Positions 44,146 through 52,500 of a DNA stretch of 64,000 nt are shown in pieces. The translations under genes and the position numbers were made by a program. The stretch is from assembly GCF_030268965.1 (NCBI RefSeq), contig NZ_BSSE01000002.1, positions 310,001 to 374,000 of the forward strand, in the 5' to 3' direction. The stretch comes from Microtetraspora sp. NBRC 16547 (lineage in GTDB: Bacteria > Actinomycetota > Actinomycetes > Streptosporangiales > Streptosporangiaceae). Within the stretch, counting starts at the first letter, position 1; every line of letters starts with the position of its first letter. The notes under the pieces are model-generated. The model had not been told where the DNA came from and ran no database searches. It saw nothing but the letters and a program-made list of their open reading frames with translations.

Positions 44146-46473
44146 TCACTCGTGCGCGTGCTCGTGCGCGTGCTCGTACGCTGGGGCGTCACCCCGCTCC
44201 GGCACGTCGCTGGTCCGCACCGCCGCGTACGGAGCGTCCAACCCCTTGGCCCGCGGGTCGTCGACGAGCCCGGCGCACTGGCCGGCTCCGGTGACCCCGT
44301 TCGGCACGCCCGCGTCGGACGGCGCGGGCGTGTTGCCGCTGCAGGTCAGCGCGCCGCGGACAGCGGTGCCGGCGACGACCAGGGAGTCGACGGTGGTGTT
44401 GCCGGTCAGACTGACCGAGCCCCTGAGATCGGAGCCCGCGACGATCAACTGGCCGGTGGTGCCGTGGATCGCGACCGAGCCGTGCACGGTCGCCTTGAGC
44501 AGGTGCACCTCCGCAGCGCCGGTCGCGGTCAGCGCTCCACTGATCGTGCCGTCCTTCACCACCAGGGACGCGCCGGAGCCGACGGTCACCCCGCCGTTGA
44601 CCCGGGCGCCGTCCAGACAGGTGACGCCGGACCGCAGGGACAGCGAGCCGTTGCGGGTGCCGGTGATCGTGGTGGTGCACTCCGGCGGTGCGGCGAGGGT
44701 GGTCACCGTGAAGCTCTTCGGCGCCCCGTGGTTGCCGCTGGGGTCGATCGACCGGTACTCGACGGTGTGCCTGCCGCGCGGCAGCCTGCCGTACGTGAGG
44801 CTGTCGATGACCGTGCCCTTCTCGGTGAACAGCCACGGGTCGTCGGCGGACGTCGGCCAGCCGAAGTAGTTGAACCAGCCGTCGCCGTCCACCCGGGACT
44901 CGCGCACGACGTACCCGTCCCGGTCGTCCTCGCCGGTGAGCCGCATGGTGAACGGGCCGTTGAACACGTAGTTCTCGCCGGACTTCACCAGCGGCTCGGA
45001 CAGCTCGTACGCGGTGGTGGGCAGCGTGTTGTCCACGGTCCAGGTGCGCCTGTCGCCGCCCGCGGACGCGGCCAGCGTGTGGTTGCCGGGGGCGAGGCCG
45101 AGCGTGGACAGGTCCAGGTCGGCGTCGGTCTCGCCGAGGGTCGCGCCGTCCAGGGTCCAGGTGACCGAGGGCACGGCGTCGTCGGGGTGGGTGGTCTCGA
45201 CGTACACGACCTCGTCGCGGGACACGGCGCGGTCGGTGGGGGTGGACGAACGCAGCCCGGACGTGACCTGGGCGGGCGTGGTGACCACGCCGGGGTCCAC
45301 CGTCCAGGTACGGCTCGCGCTGAGCGCGCCGGCCCGGATGGCGGGGTCACGGACGAACTCGGTCGGGTCGGTGACGGTGGCCTTCACCGTGTGCGTGCCG
45401 GGCGTCAGCTTCAGGACGCGCAGGTCGAGCGCGGTGGGGTGGCCGGGCAGTTCGGTGCCGTCGACGCTCCACGTGGTGGTCAGCGCGTGGCTGTTGGGGT
45501 GCAGCGGCTCCACCCAGAGCACCCGGTCGGCGCCGACCTTGGCCGTGGTGGGCGTGCTGTCCTGGATCAGGCTGGTCTTGGCGGCGATCCGCTGGGTCAT
45601 CACCTCACGGCCGACCTGGTCGTAGTAGTAGCCCAGCGTTCGCATGATCGAGTGCTCGCTCGGGCGCCAGACCTTGCTGCTGTAGTAAAGGCCGCCCTCG
45701 TACCTGCCGATGGTGCCGCCGGCCTCGCTCGGCTCGCCGAGCCAGCGCCACCACTTCTTCCGTTGGTCCTTCATCTGCTGTTCGGTAAGGAGGGTGTGGT
45801 GCGCCGAACTCGGCTCCCCGCCGGTGTACGGGCCGCCGTCCACGCCGCGGCTGTAGTAGGTGTACTCGTCCTGCAGGCCGCCCAGCGAGTGGCCGATCTC
45901 GTGCGGTGCGATGAGCGCCGACATCGAGTTGTGCCCGGAGGAGGTGGCGTAGGTGCCGCCCGCCCCGCCGTACGTGCCGCTGTTGGCGAGGGCGAGGATC
46001 TGCCGGTTGGCGCTGCTCGTCCCGGCCACCATGTTGGCGTACTTGTTGGCCGCGGTGTTGCTCATGGTGATCAGCCGTTGCACGCTGGAGGCGTTGCAGC
46101 CGCCCCAGAAGGCCATGCTCAGCGGGGTGTTCTTCGTGCCGGAGGCCAGGTCGGGGTCACAGCCGATGCCGGACTCGCCGGACACGATGTCCACTCGGTA
46201 GACGTTGAAGTAGTTCCGGTAGGACTTGTACGGCTCGATGGACCACATCACGTTGAGCTGCTGGTCGGTGTCGGCCGCGAAGGTGGACAGCTGGTTCTCG
46301 GTGTAGCCGTCACCCATGATGATCAGGTTGAACCGCTTGGCGGGGTCGCCGGTGACCTGGATGGGGACGACGGTGGCGCTGCCGACCTCGGCGGCTTCCG
46401 CCGGAGGGACGGTGATCAGAGCGGCGGCCAGGGGGATGGCCGCCAGGGCCGCGAGCGGCCTGCGTGTACGCAT
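44146..46473 (-). CDS. Secreted M64-family metallopeptidase with His-rich tail
   Basis: This 775-residue exported peptidase is of the IgA-peptidase M64 family. A signal peptide covers about 1-28 (PLAAALITVPPAEAAEV). The catalytic domain has FNLIIMGDGYTENQL (about 48-62) and the zinc motif APHEIGHSLGGLQDEY (His191, Glu192, His195). Behind it lie Ig-like domains with the motif HTVKATVTDPTEFVRDP and a glycine/valine-rich repetitive beta region (about 590-740). The protein ends in EHAHEHAHE, encoded by a 12-base tandem repeat. ATG at 46471-46473 follows GGAGG. The target protein is unknown; the family name should not be read as proof of IgA cleavage. Confidence 0.85.
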   Translation of the reverse strand: MRTRRPLAALAAIPLAAALITVPPAEAAEVGSATVVPIQVTGDPAKRFNLIIMGDGYTENQLSTFAADTDQQLNVMWSIEPYKSYRNYFNVYRVDIVSGESGIGCDPDLASGTKNTPLSMAFWGGCNASSVQRLITMSNTAANKYANMVAGTSSANRQILALANSGTYGGAGGTYATSSGHNSMSALIAPHEIGHSLGGLQDEYTYYSRGVDGGPYTGGEPSSAHHTLLTEQQMKDQRKKWWRWLGEPSEAGGTIGRYEGGLYYSSKVWRPSEHSIMRTLGYYYDQVGREVMTQRIAAKTSLIQDSTPTTAKVGADRVLWVEPLHPNSHALTTTWSVDGTELPGHPTALDLRVLKLTPGTHTVKATVTDPTEFVRDPAIRAGALSASRTWTVDPGVVTTPAQVTSGLRSSTPTDRAVSRDEVVYVETTHPDDAVPSVTWTLDGATLGETDADLDLSTLGLAPGNHTLAASAGGDRRTWTVDNTLPTTAYELSEPLVKSGENYVFNGPFTMRLTGEDDRDGYVVRESRVDGDGWFNYFGWPTSADDPWLFTEKGTVIDSLTYGRLPRGRHTVEYRSIDPSGNHGAPKSFTVTTLAAPPECTTTITGTRNGSLSLRSGVTCLDGARVNGGVTVGSGASLVVKDGTISGALTATGAAEVHLLKATVHGSVAIHGTTGQLIVAGSDLRGSVSLTGNTTVDSLVVAGTAVRGALTCSGNTPAPSDAGVPNGVTGAGQCAGLVDDPRAKGLDAPYAAVRTSDVPERGDAPAYEHAHEHAHE

Positions 46474-46677
46474 GGGGAGGAAACCTCCAGAGCGGGATAG
46501 GGGGTTGCCTGCACTATCGGGCTTCACCGCTCCGAGGGCACATCCCATATCGGGATAACTCCGGATTTATGGCCACAGTCCGCAGGTGTGCGTTATCCGT
46601 TGCGCTTTGCACAATTCGCGGCATATAGCCCCACCTGACCTGGGCGAAGTCCGCTCCAGGGTCACAGCGGCGCCGGC

Positions 46678-47931
46678 TCAGCGGCGGACCATGCCGATCA
46701 GGCGGTCCAGCGCACCGGGCCCTCGGCTCAGGCCGTCATGGGCGTACTCGTTGGTGATCCAGTACGTCAGACCGCCCACCATCTCGGCGGTGCGGAGCGA
46801 GTGCTCGCGCTCGACGTACATGTCGTCGTAGTAGATCGCCGCCGCGACGGGCACCGTGTTGCCGGCCAGCCGGTCCAGGTCGTACAGGTTCGGCCAGGCG
46901 GAGTAGGCGGCGAGCCGCTCGGCGTACGGCCGCAGCGGCGCGAGGGCCGGGTCCTCTTCGAACAGCCACGGAAAGATCATTTCCCCGGTGAACCGGACCG
47001 GCCCGCCGCGTTCGAGATCGAACTCGGGGAACTCGCCGAGCGCCCGCTGCGCCGCCCACGCCGACGCCGCACCCTGGCAGTAGATCGCCTCATGCAGCAG
47101 GGCGTACAGCGGATGCTCGGCGAACGAGACCACGGCGTCCACCTGGCGCAGGAACGCGTCGGACAGCTCGCCGTCGCCGGTGAACGCGTCCTCGAGCAGG
47201 TGGTGGAGCGTGTCGAACCGCCCCTGCTGCCCGAAGGTGATGCCCAGCGTCTGGAAGCGGCGGGGGGTGAGCCGGTCGCCGCCGGGCAGCCGGACCTCGT
47301 GCTCCCGCAGATGCCCCACCACCTTGGCGGCGGCCTCCTGGTCTCCCGGGTAGCGCGCGAAGAACCGCTCGTTGTGCGCCAGCACCCGGGGATAGGCCGC
47401 CAGGTAGACCTCGTACGGGGACGCGGTCAGCGACGGCAGTCCGCCGGCGATCATCACCTCGCGCAGCCCCTCCGGCGCCAGGGACAGGTAGGTGAGCGCG
47501 CAGAATCCGCCGAAGCTCTGGCCGAGCACACTCCACGGGCGGTCTCCGGCCAGATGCGCGCGGAGCAGCTCGGCGTCCCGGACGATGCTGTCGGCCCGGA
47601 AGTGGCGCAGGTGGCCGGCGGGGTCGTCCACGCCGGTCAGGGTCTGCCGGGTCGCGGGCGTGCTCAGCCCCGTGCCGCGCTGGTCGAGCAGCACCACCCG
47701 GTAGTCCCGGCTCGCCCGCTCCAGCCAGCCGGGCAACGTGCGCGGCGCCCGATGGCCAGGGCCGCCCTCCAGGTAGAGCAGCCAGGGCAGGTCCGCCGCC
47801 GCCCGGTCCGCCGCGACCACCTCGCGGGCGAACACCTCGATCGTCCGGCCGCCGGGATCGGCGTGGTCGAGCGGAACGGTGATCCGGTGGTCCGTCAGGA
47901 CGTATCCGGAGTGGCGATGGGTCACGGGCAT
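46678..47931 (-). CDS. S33-family alpha/beta hydrolase (prolyl aminopeptidase-like)
   Basis: This 417-residue cytoplasmic enzyme is of the proline iminopeptidase group, which removes N-terminal proline from peptides. It shows LLYLEGGPGHRAP (oxyanion HGGPG variant with Glu in place of His), VVLLDQRGTGLST and the nucleophile elbow VLGQSFGGFCALTYL; the C-terminal lid includes EAIYCQGAASAWAA and the His-containing NEYAHDGL. The gene is divergent from a LysR regulator across 114 bases and is likely controlled by it. The 204 bases between it and the M64 gene contain only the M64 promoter region. Confidence 0.85.
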   Translation of the reverse strand: MPVTHRHSGYVLTDHRITVPLDHADPGGRTIEVFAREVVAADRAAADLPWLLYLEGGPGHRAPRTLPGWLERASRDYRVVLLDQRGTGLSTPATRQTLTGVDDPAGHLRHFRADSIVRDAELLRAHLAGDRPWSVLGQSFGGFCALTYLSLAPEGLREVMIAGGLPSLTASPYEVYLAAYPRVLAHNERFFARYPGDQEAAAKVVGHLREHEVRLPGGDRLTPRRFQTLGITFGQQGRFDTLHHLLEDAFTGDGELSDAFLRQVDAVVSFAEHPLYALLHEAIYCQGAASAWAAQRALGEFPEFDLERGGPVRFTGEMIFPWLFEEDPALAPLRPYAERLAAYSAWPNLYDLDRLAGNTVPVAAAIYYDDMYVEREHSLRTAEMVGGLTYWITNEYAHDGLSRGPGALDRLIGMVRR

Positions 47932-48004
47932 GAAAGGTCCTCTTGTCGGTGCGATGTACCCACCACGATGCGTGCGTTGCGAAATGTCCGCTAATCCTGA
48001 ACGG

Positions 48005-48024
48005 CTATAGTGCTCGCGTTATAG
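48005..48024. promoter_or_regulatory. Dyad in the aminopeptidase/LysR divergent region
   Basis: CTATA-N10-TATAG lies between the divergent aminopeptidase (start 47931) and LysR (start 48046) genes. The interrupted dyad fits the T-N11-A type LysR box and may bind the adjacent regulator. The AAGGAGG at 48032-48038 is the LysR ribosome-binding site. Confidence 0.5.
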
Positions 48025-48045
48025 GGGCGAAAAGGAGGAACCTGA

Positions 48046-48999
48046 GTGCAGGTTGAGCTTCGCCACCTTCGCGTGATCTGCGCCATCGCCGACGCCGGAA
48101 GTCTCAGCAGGGCGGCCAACGCCGTGGGCGTGTCACAGCCCGCGCTCACCGCCCAGCTGCAACGCGTCGAGAGCGCGCTCAGCGGCCGGCTCTTCCGGCG
48201 GGGCCGGCTCGGTGTCACCCCGACGCCCTTCGGCCAGTTCGTGCTCACCCGCGCCAGGTCCATCCTGCTCGCCGTGGACGAACTGGTCACCGGGGCTGGC
48301 GCGTACGACGGCCAGTCCGACCTCGCCCGCATCGGCGGGTACGTGACGCCTGTGCTGTCCGGCCTGGTCGCCCGGCTCTTCAAGGTGCCCGGCCTGACGA
48401 TCACGGTGCACACCGAGTACTCGCCCAGGCTCCTCCTCGACCTGCTGGCCTCCCGCCGCCTCGACGCGGCCACCCTCGTCGACTATCCGGGCAACGAACT
48501 GCCCGCGCCGCCCTCGGTCGGCATGCGCCTGGTCGCCACCGAGCCGGTCTTCGTGCTGATGAGCAGCGGACACCCGCTGGCCGGGCGGGAGGAGGTCGAC
48601 CTCGCCGACCTCGCCGGCGACGACTGGGTGATCTCGCCGCCCGACGGGGTCGGCTGGCCGGAGTGCGTCTACTCCGCCTGCCAGAAGGCGGGCTTCACCC
48701 CCCGCGTCCCGCACAGCATGACCGAGCAGGCGATGATCAGGCAGCTGGTCGCCGGGGGCCACGCGATCTCCCCCTGCCAGGCCACGGTGCAGGACGGCCC
48801 CGGGATCGTGGTGCGCCCGCTCACCGGCACTCCGCTGCGGCTCAGGCACCTGGTGGCCTGGCGGCGGGACGGGCCGCTCGCCCAGCGGGCCCAGGAGTTG
48901 GCCGAGTTCGCGGCGGAGGCGCACCGCGAGGCCAGCGCCGACCGCCCGCACTACGCCGCCTGGATCGCCAGGAACGGCACCGCCCCGACCTCCGGTTGA
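48046..48999 (+). CDS. LysR-family transcriptional regulator
   Basis: This 317-residue LysR regulator has the N-terminal winged helix (ELRHLRVICAIADAGSLSRAANAVGVSQPALTAQLQRVESALSGRLFRR, about residues 3-51) and a type-2 periplasmic-binding-like effector domain (about 90-295). The GTG start at 48046 is supported by AAGGAGG seven bases upstream. It is divergent from the prolyl-aminopeptidase gene and probably regulates it. Confidence 0.88.
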   Translation: MQVELRHLRVICAIADAGSLSRAANAVGVSQPALTAQLQRVESALSGRLFRRGRLGVTPTPFGQFVLTRARSILLAVDELVTGAGAYDGQSDLARIGGYVTPVLSGLVARLFKVPGLTITVHTEYSPRLLLDLLASRRLDAATLVDYPGNELPAPPSVGMRLVATEPVFVLMSSGHPLAGREEVDLADLAGDDWVISPPDGVGWPECVYSACQKAGFTPRVPHSMTEQAMIRQLVAGGHAISPCQATVQDGPGIVVRPLTGTPLRLRHLVAWRRDGPLAQRAQELAEFAAEAHREASADRPHYAAWIARNGTAPTSG

Positions 49000-49013
49000 C
49001 GCCGTCCCGCAAG

Positions 49014-49040
49014 CTCGGCCCTTCAGACTTCAGGGCCGAG
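49014..49040. terminator. Bidirectional terminator hairpin overlapping the NDH-2 3' end
   Basis: CTCGGCCCT (49014-49022) pairs perfectly with AGGGCCGAG (49032-49040), 9-base loop, between the convergent LysR and NDH-2 genes. The right arm lies inside the NDH-2 C-terminal codons. Confidence 0.6.
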
Positions 49041-50379
49041 AAGCTGACGGGCTGACGGGCTCGCGGGCGGGTGCGCGAGGGGTGGTCCGGGCGGCGAGCT
49101 CGAACTCCTCACGCGGCCACTGCAGCGCGCCGAGGGACACGATCTCCCTGCGGAAGAACAGGGCGAGCGTCCAGTCCGCCAGGATGCGGGTCTTCCGGTT
49201 GAAGGTCGGCACCCGTGACAGGTGGTAGGTGCGGTGCATCAGCCACGCGACCATCCCGCGCAGCTCCCGGCCGTAGATCTGGGCGACACCCTTGCGCAGG
49301 CCCAGGGCGGCCACCGCCCCCGCGGTCCTGTGCCGGTACGGCTTGCACGGTCGGCTCCTGATGGTCGCCAGCATGTTGTCGGCCAATCGCCGGGCCTGCC
49401 GTACGGCGTGCTGGGCATTGGGCGGGCACAGCTCGCCCGGGCGGGTGAGGTCGGGAACCGCGGCGGTGTCGCCGGCCGTGAACGCGAACCGGGTGCCCTC
49501 GATCTGGAGGAACTCGTTGGCCAGGACCCGGTCCCTGGAGTCGAGCGGCAGGTCGCCGTACTTGACGAGCGGGTGCGGCTTGACCCCGGCGGTCCACACC
49601 AGGGTCTCGGCGTCGAACTCCTCGCCGTCGTCGAGGACGATGTGCCCGCCCTCGCAGGACAGCAGCCGGGTACGCAGCCGCACGTCGATGCCGCGCTTGC
49701 GGAGCTGTTCGGCGGTCCAGCGGCCCATGTCCGGACCCACCTCGGGCAGGATCCGGTCGGTGGCCTCGATGAGGAACCAGCGCATGTCCTGGTGGCGCAG
49801 TCCGTGGAAGGACTTGATGGCGTCGCTGACCATGTCCTCCAGCTCACCGATCGCCTCGACTCCGGCGAATCCCGCGCCGACGAAGACGAACGTGAGCGCG
49901 CGCCGGCGGAGCCGCTCGTCGGAGCTGGACGCGGCGACGTCGAGCTTGCCGAGGACGTGGTTCCGCAGGTGGATGGCCTCTTCCACGGTCTTGAACCCGA
50001 TCCCGAGCTCGGCGAGGCCGGGAATCGGCAGCACGCGGGAGATCGACCCGGGAGAGAACACCAGGTAGTCGAAGCCGAGCACGCGTTCCGGCCCCTCGTG
50101 CGGCCGGAACTCCGCGACCTTGTCGGCGAGGCTCACCCGCAGGATGGTGCCGTTGAGGATCTCGCATCGGGAGAGCACCCGCCGCAGCGGCACGACGACG
50201 TGCCTCGCCTCGATGCTCCCCGCCGCCGCTTCGGGCAGGAAGGGCTGATAAGTCATGTAGGAGTCATAGTTGACGACTGTGATGCGACCCTCCGCGTGGC
50301 GGAGTCTGCGCTGCAGGCGCAGCGCCGCGTACATGCCGACGTAGCCACCGCCGACCACGAGTATGCGGGGAACAGTCAT
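49030..50379 (-). CDS. Type II NADH dehydrogenase-like FAD oxidoreductase
   Basis: This 449-residue flavoprotein of the NDH-2 family would oxidise NADH with a quinone at the membrane. It has the FAD-binding ILVVGGGYVGMYAALRL (residues 5-21) and the NADH-binding FVFVGAGFAGVEAIGELEDM. A C-terminal segment (TRILADWTLALFFRREIVSLG) is the usual membrane-anchoring amphipathic/hydrophobic part. ATG at 50377-50379 (MTVPRILVVGG) is chosen because the FAD motif must be near the N-terminus. It lies 19 bases after the anti-sigma kinase gene on the same strand. Confidence 0.88.
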   Translation of the reverse strand: MTVPRILVVGGGYVGMYAALRLQRRLRHAEGRITVVNYDSYMTYQPFLPEAAAGSIEARHVVVPLRRVLSRCEILNGTILRVSLADKVAEFRPHEGPERVLGFDYLVFSPGSISRVLPIPGLAELGIGFKTVEEAIHLRNHVLGKLDVAASSSDERLRRRALTFVFVGAGFAGVEAIGELEDMVSDAIKSFHGLRHQDMRWFLIEATDRILPEVGPDMGRWTAEQLRKRGIDVRLRTRLLSCEGGHIVLDDGEEFDAETLVWTAGVKPHPLVKYGDLPLDSRDRVLANEFLQIEGTRFAFTAGDTAAVPDLTRPGELCPPNAQHAVRQARRLADNMLATIRSRPCKPYRHRTAGAVAALGLRKGVAQIYGRELRGMVAWLMHRTYHLSRVPTFNRKTRILADWTLALFFRREIVSLGALQWPREEFELAARTTPRAPAREPVSPSASRP

Positions 50380-50398
50380 GCCGTCCCTACTACCCCTG

Positions 50399-50857
50399 TC
50401 AGACGCTGAAACGCATGGTGACGGTAGTCCCGTTGCTCCCCGTATTGACGCAGATGTCGGTACTGAGCCGGCGGGCCACCCACAGGCCCATGCCGCTGGT
50501 GGCGTTCTCCGGCGGGGCGACTCTCCCGGGCGGGGACCCGGGCCGCCATTCCCTGCCGTCGTCGTGGATGTCCACGACCAGCCCGTCACTGTCGCCCCAC
50601 ACGCGCAGCCGTGCCTCGGGGGCGCCGTGGGTCACCGCGTTCGTCGCGACCTCGTTGAGCGCGATGACGAAGTCGCCGACGGCGTCTTCCGGCATTCCCC
50701 TGCTGCGCGCCCGCACCGCGGCGAACTCCCGCACGTCGGGCAGGTCGGCCAAGGAGAACGTGAGCTCCTCGGCCGTGCCGGGAACGGACGGGCCGGAAGT
50801 GGACGGGCCGGAAATGGACGGGCCGGGATCGGACGGTGGGACGTCCTCCTCGTTCAC
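50399..50857 (-). CDS. Anti-sigma regulatory kinase (RsbW/HATPase_c_2 type)
   Basis: This about 152-residue ATP-binding protein is of the RsbW/SpoIIAB type. It has ALNEVATNAVTHG (N box), VVDIHDDGREW (G1 box) and SGMGLWVARRLS (G2 box). It would bind and hold the sigma factor encoded upstream or phosphorylate a STAS antagonist. A low-complexity spacer near the N-terminus repeats GPSISGPSTSGPSVPG, encoded by three 15-base units at 50786-50830. The start is uncertain: GTG at 50857 has GGGAGG upstream; an in-frame ATG at 50920 would add 21 residues. Confidence 0.82.
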   Translation of the reverse strand: MNEEDVPPSDPGPSISGPSTSGPSVPGTAEELTFSLADLPDVREFAAVRARSRGMPEDAVGDFVIALNEVATNAVTHGAPEARLRVWGDSDGLVVDIHDDGREWRPGSPPGRVAPPENATSGMGLWVARRLSTDICVNTGSNGTTVTMRFSV

Positions 50858-50924
50858 CGGGCAACGCCTCCCCCAGAACATGTCAGGACCGCCCGCCGCG
50901 ACAGGCCGGGGGGTGAACATACCC

Positions 50925-50957
50925 CGGGACGGCGGCGCACCGACGCCGCCGTCCCCG
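50925..50957 (-). terminator. Hairpin between sigma factor and anti-sigma kinase genes
   Basis: GACGGCGGCG (50928-50937) pairs with CGCCGCCGTC (50944-50953), extendable to about 14 bp with one bulged G. It follows the sigma gene stop and may reduce read-through to the downstream anti-sigma gene. Confidence 0.5.
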
Positions 50958-50972
50958 GACAGGGGCGCGCGG

Positions 50973-51842
50973 TCATCCCGCGACGAGTTCCGAACGGAGC
51001 TGGTCGAGGACCTTGCGCAGGATCCGCGAGACGTGCATCTGCGATATGTGGAACTCGGCCGCGATCTCGGCCTGGGTCAGGTTCCCGTAGAACCTGAGCA
51101 GCAGGATGTTCTTCTCCCGCTCGGGCAGCTCGTCGATCAGGGGCTTGACGGCCTCCCTGTCCACGAGCGTCGCCAGCGCGTCGTCCTCCTCCGGGAGCAC
51201 GTCTCCGAGCGCCGCCGCGTCGTCGTCCGCGCCCAGCGGCGCGTCCAGGGACAGCGTGCTGTACGCCGCGGAGGCGTCCATCGTGAGGAGCATGTCCTCC
51301 TCGGAGATGCGCATCTTCTTCGCCAGCTCGGCGACCGTCGGGAATCGGCCGAGTTCCTGGGTCATGTCCGCGACGAGCCGGTTCAGCTCGGAGCGCCGCT
51401 CCTGGTAGAGCCGGGGTACGCGGACGGCCCAGGTGCGGTCGCGGAAGTGCCGCTTGACCTCGCCGGTCATGGTCACCATGGCGTAGCCGCGGAAGCCGTG
51501 CCCGAGGCTGGCGTCGTACCCGTTGATCGCCTTCATGAGCCCCACGTAGGCCGCCTGGAGGAGGTCCTCCAGCGGCTCGCCGCGATGGAGGTATCTGCGG
51601 GCGACGTCCCTCGCCATGGGCAGGTGCATTTCGACGACCATCTCCCGGAGGCGCTCACGGCGCTCCGGCGTCAGGTCCTCGCGGGTGAGCTCCGCGAGCA
51701 GTTCCTCGGCGGTCGGCTGGTCCTGATCGCGCGGCCGCTCGGCGGGAGGGGCGTGCTTCGCCCGCGGCGTCGGCGTGCCCTTGCGGCCGCTCGTCGCTCC
51801 GGCCTGCGGGGGGATGGTCGCTGTTCGAACCTCGGCAGCCAT
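50973..51842 (-). CDS. SigB/SigF/SigG-type RNA polymerase sigma factor
   Basis: This 289-residue group 3 sigma factor has region 2 (GEPLEDLLQAAYVGLMKAINGYDASLGHGFRGYAMVTMTGEVKRHFRD, about 105-152), region 3 (LGRFPTVAELAKKMRISEEDM) and region 4 with its helix-turn-helix (TQAEIAAEFHISQMHVSRILRK, about 258-279). The first 70 residues are a basic, low-complexity extension. ATG at 51840-51842 has GAGGAG upstream. Flanking anti-sigma kinase, STAS, GAF-ANTAR and SpoIIE-like genes identify a partner-switching stress response. Confidence 0.9.
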   Translation of the reverse strand: MAAEVRTATIPPQAGATSGRKGTPTPRAKHAPPAERPRDQDQPTAEELLAELTREDLTPERRERLREMVVEMHLPMARDVARRYLHRGEPLEDLLQAAYVGLMKAINGYDASLGHGFRGYAMVTMTGEVKRHFRDRTWAVRVPRLYQERRSELNRLVADMTQELGRFPTVAELAKKMRISEEDMLLTMDASAAYSTLSLDAPLGADDDAAALGDVLPEEDDALATLVDREAVKPLIDELPEREKNILLLRFYGNLTQAEIAAEFHISQMHVSRILRKVLDQLRSELVAG

Positions 51843-52061
51843 CGTGGAATCTCCTCGTACTCGCATCGCGAGCGACGCCGAGCCGGGACCAGCCCGCGCA
51901 GACGGCACGCCTCGCTACAGCCTCGAGACAGGGCCCTCTGCTGGACCTCTACTCCGATATTCCCCCAAAGTCGGACGTATCGCCACCCCCTGTGCGCCAG
52001 TAAAGTTGCCGGACAGGCCTCGCGCGGCGGGGCCTCACTCCGTCCGTCCAGGAGGCGCGAA

Positions 52062-52448
52062 GTGCCGAAGCCCGAGACGCTGTCTCTGCACTCCACGGTG
52101 CACGCCGGCGCCGTGGGCGGCGTCGTGGCGGTCCATGTCGGCGGCATCCTCGACGCCACCACGCGGGAGGAGTTCTCCGGCTATCTGGACTCCGCGGCCC
52201 ACGATCACGGGCCGAGCATGGTCCTCGATCTGGCCGGGGTCACGTTCATGGACTCGCGGGCGCTCGGGCTCATCGTCCACCACTGGCAGCGCGCCACCGG
52301 GTCCGGGGGCGACTTCGCCCTCGTCGCCGTGCGGTACCCCAGTTCCAAGGTGATGTGGGTGACCGGCCTGTCGCAGCGGCTGCCGATGTTCGACACGCTG
52401 GAGGAGGCGCTGGCCGCCTTCGAGACCGCGCGGGAGCGGCCCGAATAG
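52062..52448 (+). CDS. STAS-domain anti-sigma factor antagonist
   Basis: This 128-residue SpoIIAA/RsbV-like protein has VVAVHVGGILDATTREEFSGYL and the phosphorylation-site block VLDLAGVTFMDSRALGLIV, in which MDSRAL supplies the Ser that the kinase would phosphorylate. GTG at 52062 has AGGAGG six bases before it. It is divergent from the sigma gene and convergent with the GAF-ANTAR gene. A 24-base tandem repeat begins at its stop codon. Confidence 0.85.
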   Translation: MPKPETLSLHSTVHAGAVGGVVAVHVGGILDATTREEFSGYLDSAAHDHGPSMVLDLAGVTFMDSRALGLIVHHWQRATGSGGDFALVAVRYPSSKVMWVTGLSQRLPMFDTLEEALAAFETARERPE

Positions 52449-52500
52449 ATCACTCCGCCAGATCGCTCCCAGATCACTCCGCCAGATCGCTCCCAGATCA
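52447..52500. repeat. 24-bp tandem repeat, 2.3 copies
   Basis: Two exact copies of a 24-base unit (52447-52470 and 52471-52494; each contains CACTCCGCCAGATCGCTCCC) and a third partial copy fill the gap between the convergent STAS and GAF-ANTAR genes, overlapping the last two bases of the STAS stop codon. No hairpin terminator is seen. Confidence 0.85.

Noticed and set aside
50415-52448. 677-codon plus-strand frame covering the anti-sigma and sigma genes
   Set aside because: Only its last 128 codons (the STAS protein from GTG 52062) are real; the rest is antisense to the kinase and sigma genes.
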